DNA from: Treponema sp.
GTDB lineage: Bacteria; Spirochaetota; Spirochaetia; Treponematales; Treponemataceae
DNA length: 64,000 bases
Direction of reading: 5' to 3'
Assembly: GCA_017938365.1 (NCBI GenBank)
Contig: JAGBBT010000044.1
Span: forward strand, 17,698-81,697
The notes under the pieces were generated by a model. It had not been told where the DNA came from. It did no database searches and worked only from the letters and a program-made list of their open reading frames with translations. Each line of letters starts with the position of its first letter. Positions within the stretch are counted from its first letter, which is position 1. A program made the translations under genes and the position numbers. This document shows, piece after piece, positions 1-8,894 of the stretch.

Positions 1-1085
1 GCATCATAAGCTTCTTGAGAATGAACTGTTATTGTACCTGTAATTAATTTGTCAGAAAGTGAAAGATTAATTTTTACATTTCCTAACTTTTCTGGATGTA
101 AAACTAAATTAATTGAACCTTGATCATTGTCATTTAAAACTATTGAACTAGCCTTTACAAAATCAGAAGCATTAGCTTGAATCAAATTAGATAACATACT
201 CTGATAATTTGAATTTGTAGCTGCAGCTGCTTGTGATGTTGATGATGTAATATTCTGTTCAATATTTTTTGCAAGATCAACTGATATTTCAAATGAATTA
301 TTACTATCTTGTTTATACTGTAATTCAAAGTCTTCAGTTTTTTTCGACTTTTGAACAACATTATCAAGATTATCATTTTCAATATTCTGTGTTCTCAAAT
401 CCACTACTTTTAACTTAGAAATTTTATTATTTGAAAAATCATTTTCTAAGTTTTTTGAATTAAAAGCATTATCATCTGAAACATCAGAGAAACTTTGTAT
501 ATTTTCTGACAAATTATTCAAAAAGTTGATAGGATCATTTACTGATTCTTCCTGTGCTACATCAACATCATTTAACTTAGTTTTTAGGTTTGCAAGATTT
601 TCTGACTTCTGAATTAAATCTTTTAATTCAGACTCGTTAATAACTTCTTCTGTTGCATTTTTGTTATTATTGTTCACTAGCCATTCAAACTGCTTTTTAG
701 TTAATGTTGCAGACTTTTTATCTTCCTTTAAATTTTCCACTTTCAGTGTTTTTTCAAGAATTAATTCTTCTGATAAAACAAATTGATTTTCTTCAATTTT
801 TGTGGAATTAACAGGGATAATTGTTATCTCAGGAACTTCACTTTTTTCATTTTTAGAGGAATCTGATAATGTTTTTTTCTTAGATTTGTCTTGGACTTCA
901 GTTTTACTTTCTTGATTTTCCTCAGAAACATAAGCCCTTTCTTCTGTTACATCATCATTTTTTCTTATTGATTCTCGTAACGACTTTAAGAAAGAACTCT
1001 CTTTTTCAGAACTTGAAGTATGAGAAACTTCAGTTTTTTGTGTCTGTATTTGAGGCAAAATTTGATTAAGTTGTACTGCTTGCAC
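1..1085 (-). CDS. fliK: Flagellar hook-length control protein FliK, 5' part (runs off the left edge)
   Basis: The reading frame stays open from a GTG start at 1085 to the window edge, giving about 361 residues; the C-terminal end lies outside. A GGAGG at 1094-1098 sits 8 bases upstream and fixes the start. The N-terminal 250 residues are low-complexity, rich in Ser, Asn, Lys and Glu, as is usual for the hook-ruler part of FliK. The last visible part has the pattern of the FliK C-terminal substrate-switching domain (INLVLHPEKLGNVKINLSL, then TGTITVHSQE). FliK measures hook length and switches the flagellar export apparatus from hook to filament substrates. It follows flbB by about 60 bases; the same flbB-fliK order is known in Borrelia, where the gene was called flbC. 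Identification is by domain pattern and neighbour, not by search. Confidence 0.82.
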   Translation of the reverse strand, partial: MQAVQLNQILPQIQTQKTEVSHTSSSEKESSFLKSLRESIRKNDDVTEERAYVSEENQESKTEVQDKSKKKTLSDSSKNEKSEVPEITIIPVNSTKIEENQFVLSEELILEKTLKVENLKEDKKSATLTKKQFEWLVNNNNKNATEEVINESELKDLIQKSENLANLKTKLNDVDVAQEESVNDPINFLNNLSENIQSFSDVSDDNAFNSKNLENDFSNNKISKLKVVDLRTQNIENDNLDNVVQKSKKTEDFELQYKQDSNNSFEISVDLAKNIEQNITSSTSQAAAATNSNYQSMLSNLIQANASDFVKASSIVLNDNDQGSINLVLHPEKLGNVKINLSLSDKLITGTITVHSQEAYD

Positions 1086-1146
1086 CGGCACGACCTCCAA
1101 ATAGAAAACAATCGAAAATCTCGGCCGATTTCAAGCACAACTACAT

Positions 1147-1776
1147 TTAATTCAAAGTTTCAGGTTTATTTGCCATTTTTCTTTGAATTACAGCAGCCCG
1201 CTCTGCTGGCATATTCATTAACCAAACAGAAGTTAAGGAAACTGTCTTTGATTCAACAGCTAGTTCATCTGTCTTACGGAAGATGTCAATTATGTCCTGA
1301 TCATGCATTCCTAACAATTGTTCTACAGCTGTTTTTGGAGGCATACTTGTCAAATATGCCGAAATTGTTTCGATATTTCTATTTCTATCATCGTACATTT
1401 TTAGTTCATTGTTGAATGTTTTTTCGCGTTCATCTTGAGATTTTTGTCTTTCTTCAAGTTCTTTAGCTATAGACTCATTAGATTTTTCAGATTTTGCAAT
1501 ATCAGCTTCTCTTTTGTCTAATTCTTGTTTTAATATTTCTAATGCTTCAAGTCGTTTTTTTAATCTATCATCATCTAAATTAGCTTCTATTGGATCTGAC
1601 GCAGTAGCTGAAGAGGAAGTTTGTACAGAATATCCTAAAAGTTTGTATAAAGGAGCAAAAAACTTTTTAGCTTGAATTATTCCAAGATAATCAAACCACA
1701 TAAGTCCACCCAACAACATTATAATAATTAAAAAGAGTAGAACTATTGTTTTTCCGATACCTTTACTTCTAGCCAC
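1147..1776 (-). CDS. flbB: FlbB, periplasmic-flagellar collar/MotE-like protein
   Basis: This is a 209-residue protein with one membrane segment at about residues 9-30, a charged coiled coil at about 70-125 and a C-terminal helical domain with MPPKTAV and MNMPAERAA motifs, as in the MgtE-N/MotE family. FlbB anchors the spirochete motor collar and helps recruit the stator; the N-terminus lies in the inner membrane and the rest in the periplasm. The start is GTG at 1776, preceded by AGAGGA. It lies directly upstream of fliK, as in Borrelia. Upstream is a peptidase gene rather than fliJ, so the flagellar operon begins or is broken here; in T. pallidum the motor genes also fall into two clusters. 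No clear promoter was seen in the 53-base gap. Confidence 0.85.
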   Translation of the reverse strand: MARSKGIGKTIVLLFLIIIMLLGGLMWFDYLGIIQAKKFFAPLYKLLGYSVQTSSSATASDPIEANLDDDRLKKRLEALEILKQELDKREADIAKSEKSNESIAKELEERQKSQDEREKTFNNELKMYDDRNRNIETISAYLTSMPPKTAVEQLLGMHDQDIIDIFRKTDELAVESKTVSLTSVWLMNMPAERAAVIQRKMANKPETLN

Positions 1777-1829
1777 TTTATTCCTCTCAATATTTTATAT
1801 AACTTATTGATATTTTATATTATTTTATC

Positions 1830-4598
1830 TTAGTAGACAAGATTACAACCAACAGAGAATCCATTCTTATTTTGATAATTCTTACAATGGGGTCTAAAGT
1901 ACAAAGTTCCGTATATTGATAGCGTACTGCTTGGATTGGCAAAAATACCTGTATTTAATCCTGACATAACTTCAAATCGTAAACCTAAATAATCCGAATA
2001 CTCGTCTATCGTTACATCTTTTGCAATTGAATATGTATTCATAATTTCAAAATTTTGCTGAGAATTGTAATATATTTTTCCATTGTATAAGGCTGAAATA
2101 AAAAATCTGTCTACATATATGCTTAACAACGGAATACCTTTTTGAATCTCTGTCGAAAATAACACTGCTTTTGTATAAAAATGAGCAAAATATGAAGAAT
2201 TTGGAAATAAATCAAAAGAAAATGACAATGGAAAAACTCCCGGAACATATGCCCCGAAAGCAAATCCTAAATTTACATTTTTTGAAAAATTGTATTCACC
2301 ATAAATAAAAGGTTCTAGATAAATCCCACCAAATTGCCAATACCCTTCTGCAACCCTATGCACATTTGAATATGATAATGAAGCAACATTAACAGTATAA
2401 AAATCATCCTTTTCAAAATTAAACATTCCATTAAAACCAAAATTTATTGTGTTAAAACATTCATTATAAATAACTTTAGAAAAAACAATTTCCTCAGAAC
2501 TTTGTAAAAATCCCTCTGAATTAAACTTACTATCACCACTAAAAGTATATGAATAAGAATTATTTCCGCCTGTTATACTGCCTTTAATCCCATAAAACTT
2601 ATTCTCAAAACCATAACCTGCTGATAAAGAAATAATTTTATCACCCCAAGGGTTTGAACTTATAAATGAAAATCCTAACAAACTAATTTCTTCTATATCC
2701 CAATCTGAATTATATAAGGGAACAGACGATACTGGTAAAAGAATTCCATTTTTATAATAAGTGAATGGATTATATTTACAAATTTTTTCTTGTGTATTTA
2801 AGTTGAAGTTAATATCTTTTTTATCATTTTCAACAGAAATATCTGCCGTTATTTTAGTACTTTCAGTTTTTATTGTATTTAAATTTAATTCAGAAATATT
2901 TTTGTTTTCATAAAAAGAATTTATGCACATTAGCTTTTCTGATGTTATTGGTACAGGATTATGTACACCACCTGAAAAATCTTGATTTTGCAGAATTAAT
3001 GAACCTTCTTTATCATGAACAGTCAATATACCAAACCTAGGTAACATTTCTCCAAAAGAATTAAATTTTGCCCAAGAAAAATAAAAAGACTTTTCGTTAT
3101 TTTTTTCTGTAATTTTTAAATTTCTGATAATATTTTTTTCATTACTAAGGGAGGTTTTATAGTCAAAAGATGTAATTCCATCTGTAATTCTTATACACCA
3201 ATCAAGATTTTCTCTGTATATAAAGGCAATTTTTCCATCATCATAATAACAGGGATTAAAGGCCAATGCATTTTTTTTAAGTTTATAAACTTTTTCTTTT
3301 GTATAAGTTTTATTTTCAAAATCAATAATAAATGAATTAATAACAAAAGTTGAATCATAGGATATAGCAACTAAGTGATAATTGCTTTTAGAATCAGAAT
3401 ATATAAAACCATCAAACAAACCTGTATCAGTTTTAAAGACAAATTTTTCCTTTTTTAAATCATAAATATAAATAATTGATTTTCTATTATCTTTTTCTTT
3501 TATAGTTGTTATAGCCAAAAAGTTACCATCATTACTAAGGGACAGCCGATTTACAGTAGGAATTGAAATAATTTTTTTAACTTCTGAAAAGCAATAATCA
3601 GATTCTTTTTTTTCTGCATAATATACGGAATTTCCCTTATTCTCATACCAAACAATTCCGTAGTTTGAAGAATCCATCTGAGTTATCTGAGAATTTTTTG
3701 TATTTCCTTTCCAATATTTGTAAAGTTCAATTTCATGTTTTATTGAATTTGGAATTATTATTGAGTTTTTATAATCATCCCAACAATCAGAAAGTTTTAA
3801 GTTATAAACTTTTTCAAATACTCCAGAACAAAAAGACAAAGAAATCGAAGATCCTGCCTGCTTCCAAAAATCAGAATATTTTTTCATTCCGTAGGTTTGT
3901 TGCAAATAGTTAGCAAACCCAGCTCCAAACAAATAGGATGCATTTTGTCCTGGATAAATGTCTCTTGACCCTGTTACATCTCTCCAAGATGGAAATTTAT
4001 CCTCTATTTTTGCTTGAATTAAAATTTGTGTATTAAAAGGGTTATTTAACCTTCCATCTTGATTTTTACTTTCAAAAGATACAGTTGCACCTTCATTCCA
4101 AAAAGTAGATAACGAAATCCAAGCAGGATTTAAGGAATCGGCAAAAACATTAGATAAAAACTTCCAAAACCCATTTTTCATATTAAGAGTAACAGCATGA
4201 GTTAATTCATGATAAAAAACTGATTCAAGCGTATTTTTATAAGTGTCTAATTCTGAATTTACAAAAGTGTCATATAAAACAATTCGATTATAAGGAACTG
4301 CTGAAAAATAAGCATTTAGTTCTTCTACGGATTTTGTTATTGTAACAGGAAATCTTTGGTAGCAAACAGTATTTAAATTCAAGCATATTTGCTCATACAT
4401 TGAATCACAAACTAAAAAAATTTTCTCCGCAGAATTTTTACATTCTTCTGGATAAATAATATCAAAATATTTTGTTTTTATAACAGAAATGTCACCTTTG
4501 CTAGAAGATAAAACTCCACTTCTTGTAACTGAATAAAGATTTATTGCTAGAAAATTTAATAAAAGAATAAAAAAAATCTTTAATTTTATCTTCATCAA
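1830..4598 (-). CDS. Secreted gluzincin-type metallopeptidase with C-terminal beta-rich, barrel-like region
   Basis: This is a 922-residue protein. A signal peptide covers about residues 1-23. An HELTH zinc motif lies at 130-134 and a downstream NEGA motif puts a third ligand at Glu169, the layout of M1-like/peptidase-MA gluzincins. Residues of about 290-600 look like short repeated beta strands (propeller-like, with repeats such as RLSLSNDGNFLAITT). The last 250 residues alternate polar and aromatic residues and end in Tyr, resembling an outer-membrane barrel. I infer a surface or periplasmic protease tethered to the outer membrane. Its ATG overlaps the hexokinase stop by 4 bases, so the two are translationally coupled. 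The substrate is unknown, and barrel topology is an inference from residue pattern only. Confidence 0.7.
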   Translation of the reverse strand: MMKIKLKIFFILLLNFLAINLYSVTRSGVLSSSKGDISVIKTKYFDIIYPEECKNSAEKIFLVCDSMYEQICLNLNTVCYQRFPVTITKSVEELNAYFSAVPYNRIVLYDTFVNSELDTYKNTLESVFYHELTHAVTLNMKNGFWKFLSNVFADSLNPAWISLSTFWNEGATVSFESKNQDGRLNNPFNTQILIQAKIEDKFPSWRDVTGSRDIYPGQNASYLFGAGFANYLQQTYGMKKYSDFWKQAGSSISLSFCSGVFEKVYNLKLSDCWDDYKNSIIIPNSIKHEIELYKYWKGNTKNSQITQMDSSNYGIVWYENKGNSVYYAEKKESDYCFSEVKKIISIPTVNRLSLSNDGNFLAITTIKEKDNRKSIIYIYDLKKEKFVFKTDTGLFDGFIYSDSKSNYHLVAISYDSTFVINSFIIDFENKTYTKEKVYKLKKNALAFNPCYYDDGKIAFIYRENLDWCIRITDGITSFDYKTSLSNEKNIIRNLKITEKNNEKSFYFSWAKFNSFGEMLPRFGILTVHDKEGSLILQNQDFSGGVHNPVPITSEKLMCINSFYENKNISELNLNTIKTESTKITADISVENDKKDINFNLNTQEKICKYNPFTYYKNGILLPVSSVPLYNSDWDIEEISLLGFSFISSNPWGDKIISLSAGYGFENKFYGIKGSITGGNNSYSYTFSGDSKFNSEGFLQSSEEIVFSKVIYNECFNTINFGFNGMFNFEKDDFYTVNVASLSYSNVHRVAEGYWQFGGIYLEPFIYGEYNFSKNVNLGFAFGAYVPGVFPLSFSFDLFPNSSYFAHFYTKAVLFSTEIQKGIPLLSIYVDRFFISALYNGKIYYNSQQNFEIMNTYSIAKDVTIDEYSDYLGLRFEVMSGLNTGIFANPSSTLSIYGTLYFRPHCKNYQNKNGFSVGCNLVY

Positions 4599-5854
4599 TC
4601 TACAGCTCCAGCAATTGCAGTTCCCAATAAAATATCATTTTCGCACCAGGATAATTCATAATGAATATTATACTTTTTTGTTTCTGCATCTAAATAATTT
4701 TTTATTCTAGGTAATAAATTATGAGTTTTAAATAATGTTGTCCCATTACAGAGAATACATATTGGTCTATCTTTTGATTTTCCTTCATCACACTGAATCA
4801 AAATCGCCATTAAAATACTTGCTCCATATATTGCAGCCCTTTCTATAGCTGAATCTAACAATTTTAAAAGCTTACATTTATCTTCTTCTGTCACACATGA
4901 CTTTGAAAGTGGATTTTTTAAATTTGTCGTATCACACAAAAATTCATTTATTTCTATCAAAGATAATTCTTTTATTTCGTTTAACCTTAAAGTTGTTTCT
5001 AAAGAAAATAAAGAATTTTTTATTGCAAATTGTATTAACTCATAACCAACCATTCCCAAATATCCTCCAGAACAACATTTTTCTAAAGGATATTGTCCAG
5101 GAATATTAGTCTTTTTATCGAGAGAAATATCTATTTCTGACAAAGGAATTTTGTCACATTTTCCAGATTCACAAACAATTATTTGTTCCTCTATTTTGTT
5201 TTTTTTCTTCTGAATATAAGCTCCGTTAATTCCTGTTCCAAATATAAATCCTATATAACTAGAATAATTCTTTTCTGCTGTGGCAACACCTGCTAATAAT
5301 GCTGCTACAGTATCGTTTAACAATCTTATCTTTTTAATTGTTTTCCATTGTCGGCTTTCTAATTCAGTTTTTAAGTTTTCACCAACAAGACAACCTATAA
5401 CTTGAGGAGCCTTTATTTCTTTACTAAAGGCATTTGGTATTCCATCACCGTTTTCAGTCATATTCATTGCATAAGAAAAGCAAAATCCAATTTCAGTAGC
5501 TTTGTCTTTTAAATAGTCAATATTATCCGCAATAGTCGAAAAAAATTCTTTTTTTGATAATTCTTTTTCTATTCCAGGCATAGATGTTTTTCTAAAATCA
5601 GAAATAGTAACATCACCTTTTTCATCAAATGTTATTAAACAAGACCGAAAATTAGTTCCGCCGGCATCAATAACTATTATTTTTTTATTTTTAGGCTTAT
5701 TTTTGGGAGGAAGTATCCATGTATTAAACATATCTTGTCCAGCCTTACTTTTATCTTCAAACAAACCTAAATTCATATCATATAATATTCGTTCATATAC
5801 ATTATCAATTTTTGGAATAAAGTTATATTTTTTTATAAAGGCTTCTACTGTCAT
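4595..5854 (-). CDS. Hexokinase
   Basis: This is an eukaryotic-type hexokinase of 419 residues from the ATG at 5854. It has the phosphate-1 loop DAGGTNFR near residue 62, the sugar-binding stretch with GFCFSYAMN, the LLNDTVA motif carrying the catalytic Asp, and a GTGINGAY phosphate-2 motif. It phosphorylates glucose or related hexoses for glycolysis in the cytoplasm. An upstream ATG at 5872 is in frame, but it would lie upstream of the extended -10 (TGGTACAAT, 5861-5869) that ends 6 bases before 5854. The downstream ATG, as a leaderless start, therefore fits better. No Shine-Dalgarno is seen at either ATG. It is divergent from the helicase gene and translationally coupled to the peptidase gene. 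Confidence 0.88.
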   Translation of the reverse strand: MTVEAFIKKYNFIPKIDNVYERILYDMNLGLFEDKSKAGQDMFNTWILPPKNKPKNKKIIVIDAGGTNFRSCLITFDEKGDVTISDFRKTSMPGIEKELSKKEFFSTIADNIDYLKDKATEIGFCFSYAMNMTENGDGIPNAFSKEIKAPQVIGCLVGENLKTELESRQWKTIKKIRLLNDTVAALLAGVATAEKNYSSYIGFIFGTGINGAYIQKKKNKIEEQIIVCESGKCDKIPLSEIDISLDKKTNIPGQYPLEKCCSGGYLGMVGYELIQFAIKNSLFSLETTLRLNEIKELSLIEINEFLCDTTNLKNPLSKSCVTEEDKCKLLKLLDSAIERAAIYGASILMAILIQCDEGKSKDRPICILCNGTTLFKTHNLLPRIKNYLDAETKKYNIHYELSWCENDILLGTAIAGAVD

Positions 5855-5860
5855 AAAATC

Positions 5861-5889
5861 ATTGTACCACATTAAATAAATCTAAACTA
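5861..5889 (-). promoter_or_regulatory. Promoter of hexokinase, leaderless type
   Basis: On the minus strand an extended -10 TGGTACAAT (5861-5869) is followed after 6 bases by the ATG at 5854. A weak -35 TAGTTT lies 17 bases upstream of the -10 hexamer (5884-5889). Transcription would begin at or next to the A of the start codon. Confidence 0.5.
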
Positions 5890-5905
5890 TTTACTTAATA
5901 AAGCA

Positions 5906-5934
5906 TTCTCAAATTATCTTCATAATGTTATATT
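5906..5934 (+). promoter_or_regulatory. Promoter of the UvrD-like helicase, leaderless type
   Basis: A -35 TTCTCA (5906-5911), a 17-base spacer and an extended -10 TGTTATATT (hexamer 5929-5934) precede the ATG at 5944. The predicted transcript starts within about 3 bases of the start codon, and no Shine-Dalgarno is present. Confidence 0.5.
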
Positions 5935-5943
5935 TTTATTCCA

Positions 5944-8034
5944 ATGAGTACAGATTTATCAGATTTAAAAAATGAATTAAATCCAGAACAATACGAAGCC
6001 GTTATGACAATTAACGGTCCAATCCTTATTATAGCTGGAGCTGGTAGTGGAAAAACTAGAGTTATAACATTCAGAATTGCCCATATGCTAAACGCAGGAA
6101 TTCCCCAAAGCCAAATTCTAGCTTTAACTTTCACAAATAAAGCTGCAAAAGAAATGCAAGAAAGAATAAAAGAATTAACAGGAAAAAAACTTCCATTCTT
6201 AACAATTTCAACCTTTCATGCATTTGGAGTAAAAGTTTTAAGACAAGATATAGAAAAACTCGGTTGGAGAGAAAACTTTTCAATTTATGACGAAACTGAT
6301 AGAAATGCACTTATAAAAGAAACAGGAAGAGAACTAAGATATTCTCCAGAAGTTATGGATATATACAAAATTGGTATAATCATTAGCGATATAAAAACTG
6401 GAAGAAAAAGCTGGAACTCTGAAAATGAAATTTATCGTCAACTATATGAAGGTTATCAAGAAGGCTTAAAATTATATAATGCCGTCGATTTTGATGATCT
6501 AATTACATTACCAATAAAACTTTTTAGAGAACACCCAGAAGTATTAAGTAAATATAAAGAAAAATTTAAGTACATAATGGTTGATGAATTTCAAGACACA
6601 AGTCATCAACAATACGAATTAATGAAGTTACTTTCAGAAAATAATATAGCCGTAGTTGGTGATGATGACCAATCTATTTACAGTTGGAGAGGTGCAGATT
6701 ATCAAAATATAATAAATTTTGAAAAAGACTTTCCTAATATGAAAGAAATTCGCCTTGAACAAAATTATCGCTCAACAGGAACAATATTAGCAGCTGCAAA
6801 TGGTGTTATAAAGCATAATACAAACCGTAAAGATAAAGAATTATGGTCTGGAAACGGAGAAGGAAAACCTATAGAAGTTTATATGCCAGATAATGAAACC
6901 GCAGAAGCTGATTTTGTTATTGAATGTATTAGAAGCATTTGTGCTGAAGAAAAGAGAAAATATGATGATTTCTGTGTTTTAATGAGAGCTAATACACAAA
7001 GCCGTGCAATAGAAGAAGCTTTTTTACAAGACAATTTACCTTATGTAATGAGTGGCGGAACTTCATTCTTCCAACGAAAAGAAATCAAAGATGTTATTTC
7101 TTATTTGAGAGTTATTGCAAATCATGATGACGATGTAAATCTTTTGAGAATCATCAATACACCAAGGAGAGGTATTGGAAGAACTACTATAGAAAAATTA
7201 AATGAGATAGCAAAAAATCTTTCTTGTTCATTGTGGGAAGCAATAAATACTTTACTAGAAGTTCCAGAAGAAGAAGCTGATTCATTTATGCTGAGTAGCG
7301 AATTAACATTTAAAGGTGAAGAATACGGTGATTTTTCAGAAGGAACAAAAGAATCATTAAAAGACTTTGTCAAAATTATAGAATCAAATAAATCTATGCT
7401 AGGTGGTCACGGTCTTGCAAAAAAAGTAAGAACAATGGTAGAAGAAATACGATATTTTGATTTTTTAATCAGTGAAAACCCGAAATCAGAAAAAGCAGCA
7501 AGATTTAAATATTTAAATATTGAAAGTTTGATAAATTCTATTGAAATGTGGGAAAACAATCCTGAAACACCAGATCCAAATTTATATAACTATTTAAACA
7601 GAATCACTTTGTTGTCGAGAGACGATATGGACGATAACGAAGACAACGGAAAAATAAATCTTATGACAATACATGCTTCAAAAGGGCTAGAATTCCCCGT
7701 TGTCTTTATTATAGGAACAGAAGAGGGACTTATTCCTCACGGAAGGGCTGTTGAAGAAGGTGGGGATTCTGCTGTTGAAGAGGAAAGGCGACTTTTTTAT
7801 GTAGCAATTACAAGGGCAAGAGATAAATTATATATTTCATCATGTAAAAAAAGACGACACATGCAATCAACAGTAGACTGTGTTCCAAGTAGATTCCTAG
7901 ATGAAATACCTTCCAATTTAGTTGAATACCATGAACCTGCAAAGATTGTTGATCTAAAAACAGCTGAAGATTTTTTTGCTAACATGAGAAAGAAATTTAC
8001 AGCACCAATTGTTCCTGGTTTTACAAATAAATAA
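5944..8034 (+). CDS. ATP-dependent DNA helicase, UvrD/PcrA/Rep family
   Basis: This is a 696-residue superfamily 1A helicase with all motifs in order. Walker A GAGSGKT is at 32-38. Walker B VDEFQD is near 215, SIYSWRG near 243, QNYRST near 275, TIHASKGLEFP near 578 and RRLFYVAITRA near 618. It unwinds DNA 3'-5' in excision repair, mismatch repair or replication restart. Length and motif set fit PcrA, UvrD or Rep equally well, so no symbol is given. The ATG at 5944 has no Shine-Dalgarno and follows a -10 element directly, so the mRNA is probably leaderless. It is divergent from hexokinase. No terminator is visible before the next gene. Confidence 0.92.
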   Translation: MSTDLSDLKNELNPEQYEAVMTINGPILIIAGAGSGKTRVITFRIAHMLNAGIPQSQILALTFTNKAAKEMQERIKELTGKKLPFLTISTFHAFGVKVLRQDIEKLGWRENFSIYDETDRNALIKETGRELRYSPEVMDIYKIGIIISDIKTGRKSWNSENEIYRQLYEGYQEGLKLYNAVDFDDLITLPIKLFREHPEVLSKYKEKFKYIMVDEFQDTSHQQYELMKLLSENNIAVVGDDDQSIYSWRGADYQNIINFEKDFPNMKEIRLEQNYRSTGTILAAANGVIKHNTNRKDKELWSGNGEGKPIEVYMPDNETAEADFVIECIRSICAEEKRKYDDFCVLMRANTQSRAIEEAFLQDNLPYVMSGGTSFFQRKEIKDVISYLRVIANHDDDVNLLRIINTPRRGIGRTTIEKLNEIAKNLSCSLWEAINTLLEVPEEEADSFMLSSELTFKGEEYGDFSEGTKESLKDFVKIIESNKSMLGGHGLAKKVRTMVEEIRYFDFLISENPKSEKAARFKYLNIESLINSIEMWENNPETPDPNLYNYLNRITLLSRDDMDDNEDNGKINLMTIHASKGLEFPVVFIIGTEEGLIPHGRAVEEGGDSAVEEERRLFYVAITRARDKLYISSCKKRRHMQSTVDCVPSRFLDEIPSNLVEYHEPAKIVDLKTAEDFFANMRKKFTAPIVPGFTNK

Positions 8035-8100
8035 AGAATTATTCAAAAATATCGTAATACTACAAAACTAAGTCGGTATAAAATCTCAATACTGTCATAT

Positions 8101-8106
8101 TATAAT
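8101..8106 (+). promoter_or_regulatory. Putative -10 element before the CBM-like lipoprotein
   Basis: A perfect TATAAT lies 27 bases upstream of the ATG at 8134. No convincing -35 is seen 16-18 bases upstream. It is followed by a very strong ribosome-binding site, GGAGGAG at 8119-8125, that fixes the start. Confidence 0.4.
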
Positions 8107-8133
8107 ATTATCTCAAATGGAGGAGATAAAAAT

Positions 8134-8700
8134 ATGAAATTGAACAAAATCGTTTCAACATTCGCAGCAATTGCAACAGTAGCAATGCTCGCTTCTTGTG
8201 GATCATCTGATGCTCCTGCAGCAGCAGCTCCAGCAGCTCCAGCAGCTCCAGCACCAGTACGTGCAACAGAAGCTCCAAAGTACACATTCAGTGGTACAGA
8301 ACTTAAAATCGAAGTAGAAAACATGTTCTACGATGAATTCCTCGTATTTGCTGATGCAAAAGCATCTGGTGGATACGCTGCAAAATTATTAAACCCAGAT
8401 TCATGGGCAGAATGTGAAGTTACATTCCCAGCTGGTACTTATGAAGGTCTTGTAAACGAAGACGCTCCAGATGGAAACCATGATGCATTCAATGTAGTAG
8501 TTGGAGAAACATACTACAGAACATTCCCATCTGATCCACCAATTGGAACATATGAGCTCACAACTCGTACACCAATGAAGCTTGTTTTTGATGCAGATAC
8601 AACTGTAAAAGTACGTATCGTTCAGAACGATCCAAACAGACCTAACAAACCAGGTGAAAATGGAATGAAACTTGACTATGTTGTTTTCACAAAGAAATAA
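8134..8700 (+). CDS. Abundant lipoprotein with Ala/Pro linker and carbohydrate-binding-like domain
   Basis: This is a 188-residue lipoprotein: a signal peptide with lipobox LASC (Cys22), an Ala/Pro linker at about 28-43 encoded by 9-base repeats, then a 140-residue beta-sandwich-like domain. Features such as IEVENM, ASGGYAAKLL, FPAGTYEG and GMKLDYVVF resemble carbohydrate-binding modules of families 6/35, but the match is by eye and tentative. A consensus GGAGGAG site, codon choice richer in C- and G-ending codons than its neighbours, and a strong terminator suggest high expression. It stands alone between the helicase and a convergent tRNA. It is probably anchored to the inner or outer membrane leaflet and could bind sugar or wall glycan. 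No enzymatic motif is visible. Confidence 0.75.
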   Translation: MKLNKIVSTFAAIATVAMLASCGSSDAPAAAAPAAPAAPAPVRATEAPKYTFSGTELKIEVENMFYDEFLVFADAKASGGYAAKLLNPDSWAECEVTFPAGTYEGLVNEDAPDGNHDAFNVVVGETYYRTFPSDPPIGTYELTTRTPMKLVFDADTTVKVRIVQNDPNRPNKPGENGMKLDYVVFTKK

Positions 8701-8715
8701 TTTAGTCTAACTAAA

Positions 8716-8747
8716 AACCGACAGATTGCATCTGTCGGTTTTTTTTT
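8716..8747 (+). terminator. Rho-independent terminator of the CBM-like lipoprotein gene
   Basis: An 11-bp perfect stem (AACCGACAGAT at 8716-8726 with its complement at 8730-8740) closes a TGC loop and runs into a T tract. Confidence 0.93.
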
Positions 8748-8762
8748 ATTTTAAATGAAATA

Positions 8763-8875
8763 AAATTAGATTAAATTAGATTAAATTAGATTAAATTAGA
8801 TTAAATTAGATTAAATTAGATTAAATTAGATTAAATTAGATTAAATTAGATTAAATTAGATTAAATTAGATTAAA
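8763..8875. repeat. Tandem repeat, 11 copies of a 10-bp AT-rich unit
   Basis: The unit AAATTAGATT is repeated 11 times without any mismatch from 8763 to 8872, followed by a partial copy. It lies between two convergent transcription units, after the lipoprotein terminator and before the tRNA-Arg 3' end. The unit length is about one helical turn, so the AAATT tracts recur on one face of the DNA. Perfect identity suggests recent expansion by slippage, so copy number should vary between strains. No gene overlaps it. Confidence 0.95.
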
Positions 8876-8894
8876 GCCGTTTAAAATAAAAAAA

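Noticed and set aside
1020..1415. 131-residue plus-strand frame across fliK and flbB
   Set aside because: It is antisense to two well-supported flagellar genes and has no ribosome site or motif.
8100..8324. 74-residue frame antisense to the CBM-like lipoprotein
   Set aside because: Its Ala/Gly-rich sequence is just the complement of the Ala/Pro linker codons.
8763..8875. Possible CRISPR array
   Set aside because: The copies are contiguous 10-bp units with no spacers and no cas genes, so it is a simple tandem repeat.
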